DNA of 52,117 nucleotides from Candidatus Minthosoma equi (GTDB taxonomy: Bacteria > Bacteroidota > Bacteroidia > Bacteroidales > Bacteroidaceae): positions 1-52,117 of the forward strand of contig JAGHUI010000040.1 in assembly GCA_018064885.1 (NCBI GenBank), read 5' to 3'. Made by a program: the position numbers and the translations under genes. This document shows positions 25,601 to 32,432 of the stretch, piece after piece (position 1 is the stretch's first letter; each line of letters begins with the position of its first letter). Under the pieces are notes generated by a model that made no database searches, was not told the DNA's origin, and saw only the letters and a list, made by a program, of their open reading frames with translations.

Positions 25601-28536
25601 GTATATTTACCTGACTGATTAGGAACCTCTTTTATACTTGCTGAAATTTGTTTGCTATTGTCATAACAGCCAAACAAATGATTGCCAGAAACGTTAGTAG
25701 CATCATAGCCATCAATGCGGAAGCGCATTTCTATCTTCGTGTTATTGTTAATCCTAACATCGCTCTGGAAGTAATACTTCTGCTGAGTACTGATGCTACC
25801 TTCTTTGTCCTCAATCTCGAACGGTGCTTTTGCATCCTTACCTTTCATGGCGTGGAAGACACTGTCAATAGTGTCAAAAAAGCCATAAACTCCACATTTT
25901 GTAGAAGGTAGGAACTTGTGGAGCAATTTTCCGCTTTCGTAGATTTCGTACGAGAAAAGCTTATAGTTGGAAAGACAATCGCCCAAGCCTGTAGCAGTTG
26001 ATGTTAAGTGAACGGCACCAACCAGAAGCGTCAAGGTGCTATCTGGCTGATAGTTAGAGGACGAGTAGCTATAGTCAACCAGATTCTCGCTGTAATCTGA
26101 ATTGCGGCTGATGACGAGGTTCTTCATGCTCATCTTGAGATAATACTCATTCGATGGAGTGAGTCCATAGCCGTATGCCTCCCTCAAGTTTGAGTTGCCT
26201 TTCTCTGTTCCTACTGGCTGAGGATAACATACGGTAATGCGGTCAGTTCTATCATCTAATGCAAACTCTGACTGTGGATTATCATAACTAATTCCGAAGA
26301 AGTTCTGAACTGAACGTACCTTAGCTTCCTGATGGATGAAGTGCATGCGAATTTCGGTCTTGTTGTTTGGCACATATCCTGTGTCGAAGTAAGACGTTCC
26401 ATTGAAGTCAATGTATGGTTCGTCGTCAGCATTGTAATTGAAAGTCTTGCCGCAGATGATACACTCACGATTGTTCGACTTATTGAAGAAGTAGCCATAA
26501 TGCTGGTCATTCTTGCACGAAGCCACCTGACCTTCAAACCATTCTGAATTTCTTGGCTTTATATCACTTGCACTATGCTTTTCGTACAGACATATCGCAT
26601 CCTTGCTATCTTTATTTCTATATACTGGCACAATGTCTTTGATCAGATTGCCCTTCTCCCAGACCTTCACGAAGCAGATATTCATGTCGGCGATGCAGTC
26701 CTCTGACAACGAGCCAATTTTACCTACTTCCATATTAACGGAATTCGCATGGAAAGGATATACAGCAAAATCATGGTGATAGTAGTCCTGTCCTTCCTTT
26801 GCATTTGGAATGGAGTCGATGACGATGTGTCCATTCTTTAATGTAATATAATATGTATTGTCAGGCTTGGCAATACCTGCAGGCGACTGCAATTCTTTGC
26901 ATCCTGTAGCAAAATGGAAACTATTGTCGGAAGCATCCACCCATACACCAAACACGTCATTGCGTGACAACGCGGCAGTACCTCCTGACGATGCAGAACC
27001 GAAGATGGCGTTTATACCTTTCTTGATGCTGTTCAGCTTCACACATATCTGCACCTCGGTGTTTTCTGTTGCCAAAGAGTTGAGAGAGAAGTAATTGACA
27101 GGCTTACCATCATCGTTGGCAGTCTTCACGAATGAAGGGATATCAGCTAAGCCATGATTTACCATATAGTAATAGCCTGGTATTTCTGTGCTGTTTGAGA
27201 CGGAACAATTGGCATCAACAGTCACATTTTTCGATTTGCTTGGATCTTCAACATAATATCCGCCATATATTGTTATGCCAGGATATGTTTCTTGAGAATC
27301 ATTAAGCGCTTTGACAAACGTTTTAATTCCATAAACATCTATCTTGCCATCTACACGATTGCAGACAATGTTAAAGTATTCACCACTTTCTATAATAATG
27401 TGGTTGTTGAAGGATAAGAGATCCTTGAGAACCTTTACGTTGCTCAGTTTCACAATACTGTTATCCGAACGGTTTGTTGCAAAATCCATTATAGTACCAT
27501 TCTGAACCAGTACAGCGTCTTGGATGGTATTCACCAAAGATACTTTACTAAGCGTATGACCATTAAGGTTGAAATTGAGAGGCTTATCGATGGTAATTTC
27601 TGATTCCAAGTCCTCCATCACCGTTATCTCATCTTTAGCATTGGCATCATTTATAGCTGCCTGCAAATCAGCGTAAGACTTTCCTGTATTCTTATTCACA
27701 GCTTTTGCTTTTTGCCAGATAGCGTAAAGTGTTGGATAGTTCTGTTCGAAATCATCGCCTTTAACTTCAACCTGATCCACAAACGACTTGCCATTGCCGT
27801 CAGATTGCGTATTCCATTTATCAAAAATATAATCTTTTCTACTGAATTTCTCGCTCGGCAGATTGCCTTTATCCACAAAGGCGTATGGCGACATTGTGCC
27901 TGATCCGCCATTAGAGTTAAAGTTTATTTTCACAAACTTACCTTTGTAGTATTTTACATTAAAATATATGTATTTGCCACCTGCACCCTCATTCATATCC
28001 GCATTAGGACTCAACTCTCCATCCTTGTACTTGCTGACATAGTCAGTGGAATTTTGGGAATTGTCAAACCACTCTACGCTGATGGATGTCATCAAGCCAT
28101 TGACCTCAGGTTTGCCTTTGGTGTAAAAAAGAAACAGATCCTTACTGCCGCTGTGACCTCTGTTCATGTCACCGTTAAAATCGCTGCTGTTGCGTGGCGC
28201 CAGATTATAAGTGCAGTTATTATAGATTTTGGGAGAATTTGCGTCATACGCAACAAACATTCCTGTTATAGCCTCTGCAGGATTATCCGTTTTCTTATAA
28301 CCTAAATAGATGTACCATCCTCTGGCACCCTTATTCAGGTCTTTGTCTATCACTTCGTAGCCATTCTTTTTCAGCCATTCCTGGGCATTGCCACCACCAG
28401 CAACAGCCACATCGCTGATGTATTTCTGAGCCATACACTGAGAAATGCTAACAAAAGGTGCAACAGCAAACAGCGTTGCTGCAATAAGCATGCGCACAAT
28501 AAATAATCTTTGTAAATATTTCATATTTTCATTCAT
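22678..28536 (-). CDS. Secreted multidomain protein, 1952 aa, with MABP-like beta-prism and repeated C-H-C-C modules
   Basis: Signal peptide through CMAQ (about 37); the ATG at 28524 (MKYLQRLF) is an equally good start. Residues 38-195 look like an MABP-type beta-prism: ISDVAVAGGG, then DLNKGARG (66), DMNRGHSG (123) and DMNEGAGG (180), exactly 57 residues apart, each followed by an aromatic strand. An InlB B-repeat/Flg_new domain follows (about 202-274, ending LYAIWQ). Then come a beta-helix-like region (about 285-480, FNLNGHTL), and several concanavalin-like domains, each followed by a Cys-x(2-3)-His ... Cys-x2-Cys module (near 672, 1117, 1346, 1463, 1592). A second InlB-like segment (about 1625-1705) and a typical Prevotella tail (FYTPSGVRLNAPQNG, NIVKFKNG) end the protein. 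First gene of the surface operon. Function is inferred to be surface binding; no catalytic motif seen. Confidence 0.82.
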   Translation of the reverse strand: MNENMKYLQRLFIVRMLIAATLFAVAPFVSISQCMAQKYISDVAVAGGGNAQEWLKKNGYEVIDKDLNKGARGWYIYLGYKKTDNPAEAITGMFVAYDANSPKIYNNCTYNLAPRNSSDFNGDMNRGHSGSKDLFLFYTKGKPEVNGLMTSISVEWFDNSQNSTDYVSKYKDGELSPNADMNEGAGGKYIYFNVKYYKGKFVKINFNSNGGSGTMSPYAFVDKGNLPSEKFSRKDYIFDKWNTQSDGNGKSFVDQVEVKGDDFEQNYPTLYAIWQKAKAVNKNTGKSYADLQAAINDANAKDEITVMEDLESEITIDKPLNFNLNGHTLSKVSLVNTIQDAVLVQNGTIMDFATNRSDNSIVKLSNVKVLKDLLSFNNHIIIESGEYFNIVCNRVDGKIDVYGIKTFVKALNDSQETYPGITIYGGYYVEDPSKSKNVTVDANCSVSNSTEIPGYYYMVNHGLADIPSFVKTANDDGKPVNYFSLNSLATENTEVQICVKLNSIKKGINAIFGSASSGGTAALSRNDVFGVWVDASDNSFHFATGCKELQSPAGIAKPDNTYYITLKNGHIVIDSIPNAKEGQDYYHHDFAVYPFHANSVNMEVGKIGSLSEDCIADMNICFVKVWEKGNLIKDIVPVYRNKDSKDAICLYEKHSASDIKPRNSEWFEGQVASCKNDQHYGYFFNKSNNRECIICGKTFNYNADDEPYIDFNGTSYFDTGYVPNNKTEIRMHFIHQEAKVRSVQNFFGISYDNPQSEFALDDRTDRITVCYPQPVGTEKGNSNLREAYGYGLTPSNEYYLKMSMKNLVISRNSDYSENLVDYSYSSSNYQPDSTLTLLVGAVHLTSTATGLGDCLSNYKLFSYEIYESGKLLHKFLPSTKCGVYGFFDTIDSVFHAMKGKDAKAPFEIEDKEGSISTQQKYYFQSDVRINNNTKIEMRFRIDGYDATNVSGNHLFGCYDNSKQISASIKEVPNQSGKYTLFLHGKNNITYTLPRHLEKGEIYSLTVSRDDKNIYIKLCDVVGNILSDYKTEANKNNQWDISNDLYIFNDTKQESLWCGNMTFYKMDIYDGNNLVRRYLPIKKTVDGNMSPCLFDVIYGKTLQPIKRQSSVSYDESMVHIVPCKEHKYGVLFKINDDKTRQFKCAICDEEYTDNRNYIAVDDKIFNTGITPDINTNVRVGFNTNDLENKSFNYLFGQANNSEDGLTADGSYYLELSKDKDKKQYNYKWTDSDDGYASRGHVDEYISFKKNELYVYKSPEMKASVYHSTRPNIKEYTGKTTISFSNVNNGNLDYSWASFPFHYYFLDIYQGDDCVRKYVPAKKDNRLGFLDLVHCKYIYSESENLIGYVKKCEEHKYCDIVQKDGKWQKLCWVCDEYVPLTDEELAEGFIRTNGTSRFVNADKTITLGTIDYETNTDVKNTPVYNSEGKLIHNYFPSHFEGKVRMYDAVTGTFEEFEGQVQSYYIPECQYHKYYKLEKNSDGKYRKHCCICDVVTDPLNALSVKSADDLKAVQPENKKHIIYIDMEKDSKPVQHIDAKYPDLNESSLIYEYAIMQEGALRHYFMPAYFNKSAGIYDVVANEYVPVKNATVQIDKNKCAHKYYMETFENGKVMKHCYICDHKEGIGYYTDVKFEKDESVKGHMGIQRIVVSDTLKPCTFTKPLSIFSGWREKKADGTFGELISDGATMTVPENHPDTTVLVAQWTDAFTCNGDTLAINDENTSAINIVDDGINGFASANAFQGKSFSYSRTLTPGTMYGTICLPFAIKADEHPDFDLYVAKNVTNKENDNSFINLQQVDAVEAGIPCIFKMKEASDTLYITHEGSDIVPVEASVNISEGLTLNGSFTKVNIDIKDVSEATIYAIQGDTFFRITSSLSVRPYHAYIMSNPTSTEAPERYFLNFGDDATGIAIMDDGKLQDLNGAEFYTPSGVRLNAPQNGINIVKFKNGTTRKIRK

Positions 28537-28564
28537 TTACATATAATACTCAATAAATAAGGTC

Positions 28565-28572
28565 CAAATATA
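28565..28572 (-). promoter_or_regulatory. -7 box upstream of the surface operon
   Basis: TATATTTG on the minus strand, about 30 nt before the ATG at 28536. No TTTG at the usual 19-base distance, so a weaker or activated promoter is possible. Confidence 0.45.
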
Positions 28573-28721
28573 GACACTTTGTCGCAAATGGCAATAAAAT
28601 AATGCTATTTTTTGTTCAAATAACACTATTTTTTTGCCATTTCTATCATAATTATCATAAAACTCATAGAATATGGCGCAATAAACAGTAAATTATTGAA
28701 GTATAACAGACATTGTTTTCG

Positions 28722-28729
28722 TATCTTTG
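28722..28729 (+). promoter_or_regulatory. -7 box of a short plus-strand unit
   Basis: TATCTTTG followed by C, a strong match to the -7 consensus, pointing right into a region without a normal gene. It is the only obvious signal that the 24-nt repeats at 28801-28872 are transcribed. Confidence 0.5.
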
Positions 28730-28749
28730 CAAAGATCAATGACAAACAG

Positions 28750-28776
28750 ATGAAGAAACGTTCTATTATAATGTGA
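28750..28776 (+). other. Eight-codon mini-ORF in a possible leader or small RNA
   Basis: ATG at 28750 and TGA at 28774-28776 encode MKKRSIIM. It begins about 13 nt after the predicted transcription start and lies just before the 24-nt repeats. No clear ribosome site. It may be chance; listed because nothing else explains the promoter at 28722. Confidence 0.25.
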
Positions 28777-28800
28777 AGAAAGCGAAAGATCTAGAAAATC

Positions 28801-28872
28801 GGTGTGAGTCACACCACCTACATAGGTGTGAGTCAGAGCACCTATACCGATGTGAGTCACACCACTTTCGTG
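28801..28872 (+). repeat. Three tandem 24-nt units with GGTGTGAGTCACACC palindrome
   Basis: Units start at 28801, 28825 and 28849. The first contains the palindrome GGTGTGA-G-TCACACC, the third keeps all but one base of it, and the middle one has a compensating longer inverted repeat TAGGTG...CACCTA. The exact 24-nt period and dyads suggest a protein-binding array or a stem-loop RNA. Confidence 0.75.
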
Positions 28873-28919
28873 ATTATTACGTAAAGGATGGAGTACAATC
28901 CAAATGATGGAAAATGAAA

Positions 28920-28964
28920 ACTCCTTTGCATAGCAATGCGAGGTGCATTACTGCGCAAAGGAGT
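28920..28964 (-). terminator. Rho-independent terminator of the aldolase operon
   Basis: ACTCCTTTGC pairs with GCAAAGGAGT, with an inner partly paired AGCAATGC/GCATTACT stem. Read on the minus strand the right arm is followed by TTTCATTTT. It lies 36 bp after the aldolase stop. Confidence 0.7.
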
Positions 28965-28999
28965 ATGGTATATAAACGGTAGAAATTGTATAAGCGAAA

Positions 29000-29968
29000 T
29001 TACACTTCTTTGTTCTTGACAACTGACTCGTAGTATGCGAGATAGTCGTCTTTCTGGTCGCTTGCCATCCATGCCATTGCTGAACGTGGGTGGTCATTCT
29101 GCGAACCTGTGATCATATATGGGATGAAGTAGCCCCAGTCGATTTCCTTCTGCAATGGATGTATCTGATCCTGAATGCACTTGATGACTGGCTCAAGCTT
29201 GTACTTTGGATTCTTGAGGAATGAGAGAAGCAGCTCCATAGGGCAGTTGCCTGCTCCACGACCGATGCCGAGCATTGTGGCATCGAGCATGCGTGCGCCT
29301 GTGCGAATACATTCAATAGTGTTGGCAAAGGCAAGCTGTGTGTTGTTGTGGCCATGGAAACCGATGGTCTTGCCTGGGAGTGCCTCGATGTATTTATTCA
29401 CCAATCCGTGGATATCCTCGGAATAGAGACTGCCGAAGCTATCGACGAGGTAGAATGTGCCGACACGTGACTGCGCTACGTCTTCGAGCACCTGATCAAG
29501 GACGCGCTCACCTACTTTTGACACTGCCATGAGGTTGATTGTTGCCTCATAGCCTTTGTCCATAACGTGATGTGCAAGCTCAATAGCTTTGTCAATCTGA
29601 TAGTCATAGCATGCCACACGGAAAAGATCGACTACGCTTTCTGACTTTGGGCGTATTTCGTCGAACTTGATACGGCCTATGTCTGCCATTACAGAAAGTT
29701 TTGTGCCTGTATTGTTCTCGCCAACAATTTCGCGAAGCTCATCTTCAGCACAGAATTTCCATGGTCCGTACTCGTTGCGAGGGAACTGGTCTTCGCTGCT
29801 GATGTAGCCTATTTCCATATAATCAATACCTGCATCAACACATGAGGTATATACCTGCTTTACAAATTCTTTGCTGAACTGCCATTTGTTCATGAGTCCG
29901 CCATCGCGAACGGTGCAATCCAGTACTTTAAGATCTTCTTTAAACATAGTTGGATGTTTTTTATACAT
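29000..29968 (-). CDS. DRE-TIM family aldolase (HMGL-like; 4-hydroxy-2-oxovalerate aldolase-related)
   Basis: A 322-aa (or 315-aa from the ATG at 29947) TIM-barrel enzyme. The first strand carries LDCTVRDGG, the DxTxRDGG metal and substrate motif of HMGL-like lyases; GFHGHNN supplies the two metal-binding His; and GIGRGAGNCPMELLL is the C-terminal phosphate/Cys motif. Members catalyse divalent-metal-dependent aldol or Claisen cleavage of 2-oxo acids. The start at 29968 overlaps the preceding gene by 8 bp (ATGTATAA), a typical coupling arrangement. There is no acetaldehyde dehydrogenase partner nearby, so the classic catabolic role is unlikely. Pairing with a PchB-like enzyme, which releases pyruvate, suggests the two act on linked substrates; this is inference. 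Confidence 0.85.
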   Translation of the reverse strand: MYKKHPTMFKEDLKVLDCTVRDGGLMNKWQFSKEFVKQVYTSCVDAGIDYMEIGYISSEDQFPRNEYGPWKFCAEDELREIVGENNTGTKLSVMADIGRIKFDEIRPKSESVVDLFRVACYDYQIDKAIELAHHVMDKGYEATINLMAVSKVGERVLDQVLEDVAQSRVGTFYLVDSFGSLYSEDIHGLVNKYIEALPGKTIGFHGHNNTQLAFANTIECIRTGARMLDATMLGIGRGAGNCPMELLLSFLKNPKYKLEPVIKCIQDQIHPLQKEIDWGYFIPYMITGSQNDHPRSAMAWMASDQKDDYLAYYESVVKNKEV

Positions 29969-30272
29969 TTATGATTTTCTTTTCTTCTTCTATGAAATAC
30001 TCTATAAGGCGATTGTAGATGTCTTCCACAACATCTGGATTCAAACCTCCGTCGGATGCCCACTCACGACGGCTGCTGAGCACGGCGGCACGGCGGCCTG
30101 ATGCCTCTACGCCGCTGGGGGTATTTTCTTTGTACTTCACAACCTCGCGGACATAGCCAAGGCGGTTGGAGAGCAACTGGATGATTACACGGTCTATGCT
30201 GTCAATTTCCTTGCGCACTTCTGAGATATTTGTACACTCTAAAGGCGCTTTTTCGTTAATGCTGCTAATCAC
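29961..30272 (-). CDS. Chorismate mutase type II family protein, PchB (isochorismate pyruvate-lyase)-like
   Basis: A 103-aa AroQ-fold protein. It can be aligned by eye over nearly its full length with PchB: N-terminal P-x-x-CT, VRKEIDSIDR, a second-helix NRLGYV, VVKYK, then RREWA...GLNPD-VE-IY and a final LIEYFIEEE helix. These features (the CT motif, REWA and GL-P) are more like PchB than AroQ mutases. PchB splits isochorismate to salicylate and pyruvate and has weak mutase activity. The active-site Arg/Lys positions of the first two helices are present. It is short, cytoplasmic, and coupled to the aldolase gene. Activity (mutase or lyase) cannot be fixed from sequence alone. Confidence 0.78.
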   Translation of the reverse strand: MISSINEKAPLECTNISEVRKEIDSIDRVIIQLLSNRLGYVREVVKYKENTPSGVEASGRRAAVLSSRREWASDGGLNPDVVEDIYNRLIEYFIEEEKKIINV

Positions 30273-30645
30273 TTTATGAATTGTTGATTGTTAATAATCC
30301 TCAAAAACGAGTGCAAATTTATAATTTTATTAAGTAAATATGGTCAAAAATGTCTTTTTTATCATTACGCTATGTAAAAATGGTTTTTTTCATAAGGAAA
30401 AACGTGATAAATTATTGCATATTGTCATGATAATGAAAGAAAATCATTACATCTGTATTTCATTTGAGCAAAAGAATAATATGGATGAAATTCTTAAAGA
30501 ACCTTTGGCATAGCAATGGCAAGCATAGTGATTAACGACATTGTGGATAAAAAATAGTCCACATTATACATATTATTGACTTTTTATTTGTAACTTTGCC
30601 GAAAATTGATTCTTTTCAAAAAAGTAAACAACGCTCAATATAATA
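30273..30645. promoter_or_regulatory. 373-bp spacer with divergent promoters
   Basis: On the minus strand TAAATTTG (30314-30321) lies about 40 nt before the PchB-like gene. On the plus strand TAACTTTG (30591-30598) lies about 48 nt before the ABC-F gene. Neither has a clear TTTG at 19 bases. Between them are a short hairpin (GTGGA...TCCAC, around 30542-30562) and otherwise A/T-rich DNA without a recognisable gene. Confidence 0.5.
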
Positions 30646-32301
30646 ATGGTATCAGTTGACGGACTTGCTGTAGAGTTTGGCGGTGAAACCCTCTTCAGCA
30701 ATATCAGTTTCACAATAAACGACGGCGACCGCATTGCCCTCATGGGTAAGAACGGTGCTGGGAAATCTACTCTTCTGAAGATTCTTGCCGGTGTGCGCAA
30801 CGCCACACGCGGTTCTGTGTCTGCTCCTAAAGACACCGTTATCGCTTATCTTCCTCAGCATCTGATGACTGAGGATGGGCGCACAGTCTTCGAAGAGACA
30901 TCACAGGCTTTTGCTCACCTTAAAGAGATGGAGGCTGAGATTGACAAGATAAACAATGAGCTTGCCACTCGCACGGACTATGAGAGCGAGGAGTATATGG
31001 CTCTCATTGAGAAGGTGGCAATGATGGGAGAGAAATTCTATGCCATCGACATGACTCATTTTGAGGAAGATGTGGAAAAGACACTTCTCGGTCTTGGCTT
31101 TGAGCGCAGCGACTTTGAGAGACAAACAAGCGAGTTTTCTGGCGGATGGCGCATGCGTATTGAATTGGCGAAGCTGCTGCTGAAAAATCCTGACGTTTTG
31201 CTGCTTGATGAGCCTACGAACCACCTTGACATTGAATCCATTGGATGGCTGGAAGAATTCCTCGTGAAGAATGGCAAGGCTGTCGTCGTTATTTCCCATG
31301 ACCGCAAGTTTGTTGACAACATTACGACTCGCACCATCGAGGTTACAATGGGACGCATCTATGACTACAAAGTGCCTTATTCCCAGTATCTTGAGCTTCG
31401 TAAGGAGCGCAGAGAACAACAGCAGAAACAATATGATGAGCAGCAGAAAATGATTCAGGAGACTCGTGACTTCATTGAGCGCTTCAAAGGCACATATTCC
31501 AAGACATTCCAGGTGCAAAGTAAGGTGAAAATGCTGGAAAAGCTTGAAATTGTTGAGGTTGACGAGGAAGACACTTCACGCCTCCGACTGAAGTTCCCTC
31601 CTGCCCCACGCTCCGGCACATATCCTGTTATCATGGATGGTGTGGGCAAGACTTTCCCTTCTCGCATTGACCCAAGCATTACAAAGACTATTTTCAAGAA
31701 CTGCTCGCTGACCATCGAGCGTGGCGACAAGGTAGCTTTTGTAGGAAGAAACGGCGAAGGTAAATCTACGCTGGTTAAGTGCATAATGGGTGAGCTTGAG
31801 CATGAAGGAACTATTCAGCTTGGCCATAATGTGCAGATTGGCTACTTCGCTCAGAATCAGGCAGCATTGCTGGATGAGACTCTCTCTGTCTTCGAAACTA
31901 TTGATAACATTGCCAAGGGTGAGATTCGCAAGAAAATTACAGATTTGCTCGGTGCTTTCATGTTTGGAGGCGAGGCATCTACAAAGAAAGTCAAGGTATT
32001 GAGCGGTGGCGAGAAAACACGACTTGCCATACTCAAGCTTCTCTTGGAACCAGTAAACCTGCTTATTCTAGATGAACCGACCAACCATCTGGATATCAAG
32101 ACAAAGGATGTGCTGAAACAAGCTCTGCAAGACTTTGACGGCACACTCATCTGTGTAAGCCACGACCGTGATTTCCTCGATGGTCTCTGTACCAAAGTGT
32201 ATGAGTTTGGCAATCAGAGAGTGCGCGAACACCTCTGCGGCGTTTACGAATTCCTTGAGACAAAGAAGATGGAAAGCTTGCAGGAATTGGAAAGAAAATA
32301 A
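30646..32301 (+). CDS. ABC-F family ATPase
   Basis: A 551-aa soluble protein with two ABC domains and no membrane segments. Walker A motifs are GKNGAGKS (34-41) and GRNGEGKS (about 366). Signatures are SGGWRMR (about 164) and LSGGEKTR (about 451). Walker B segments are VLLLDEPTNHLDIES (about 185) and LLILDEPTNHLDIKT (about 471). Between them a charged helical linker rich in Gln/Glu (about 240-310, REQQQKQYDEQQK) matches the P-site tRNA interaction motif of ABC-F proteins. Such proteins act on the ribosome, easing stalled translation or protecting against antibiotics. Whether this is a housekeeping (EttA/Uup/YbiT-like) or resistance type is not decidable here; its standard signatures favour housekeeping. 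The following operon spacer is entirely 9-nt repeats. Confidence 0.92.
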   Translation: MVSVDGLAVEFGGETLFSNISFTINDGDRIALMGKNGAGKSTLLKILAGVRNATRGSVSAPKDTVIAYLPQHLMTEDGRTVFEETSQAFAHLKEMEAEIDKINNELATRTDYESEEYMALIEKVAMMGEKFYAIDMTHFEEDVEKTLLGLGFERSDFERQTSEFSGGWRMRIELAKLLLKNPDVLLLDEPTNHLDIESIGWLEEFLVKNGKAVVVISHDRKFVDNITTRTIEVTMGRIYDYKVPYSQYLELRKERREQQQKQYDEQQKMIQETRDFIERFKGTYSKTFQVQSKVKMLEKLEIVEVDEEDTSRLRLKFPPAPRSGTYPVIMDGVGKTFPSRIDPSITKTIFKNCSLTIERGDKVAFVGRNGEGKSTLVKCIMGELEHEGTIQLGHNVQIGYFAQNQAALLDETLSVFETIDNIAKGEIRKKITDLLGAFMFGGEASTKKVKVLSGGEKTRLAILKLLLEPVNLLILDEPTNHLDIKTKDVLKQALQDFDGTLICVSHDRDFLDGLCTKVYEFGNQRVREHLCGVYEFLETKKMESLQELERK

Positions 32302-32310
32302 ATACCTACA

Positions 32311-32427
32311 AGTCTCATAAGCCCAATAAGCCCCATAAGACTCATTAGACCCATAAGACTCATTAGACTCATTAGACTCATTAGACTCATAAGACTCATA
32401 AGACCAATAACTCCAAAAACTCATTAA
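32311..32427 (+). repeat. Thirteen 9-nt AGACTCATT/AGACTCATA units
   Basis: A continuous array between the ABC-F stop and the GH43 start: variants of AGACTCATT (five exact or near-exact copies in a row around 32338-32382), diverging at both edges to AGCCCCATA and ACTCATTAA. It fills the 131-bp spacer almost completely and ends six bases before the GH43 ATG. No promoter box inside. Confidence 0.85.
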
Positions 32428-32432
32428 ATAAT

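Noticed and set aside
30500-30530. Copy of the 28920 hairpin (CATAGCAATG motif) as a second terminator
   Set aside because: Only about ten bases match and the pairing arms are missing.
32068-32424. Minus-strand frame rich in YESNES repeats
   Set aside because: It is the complement of the 9-nt spacer array plus the ABC-F end; no start or signal.
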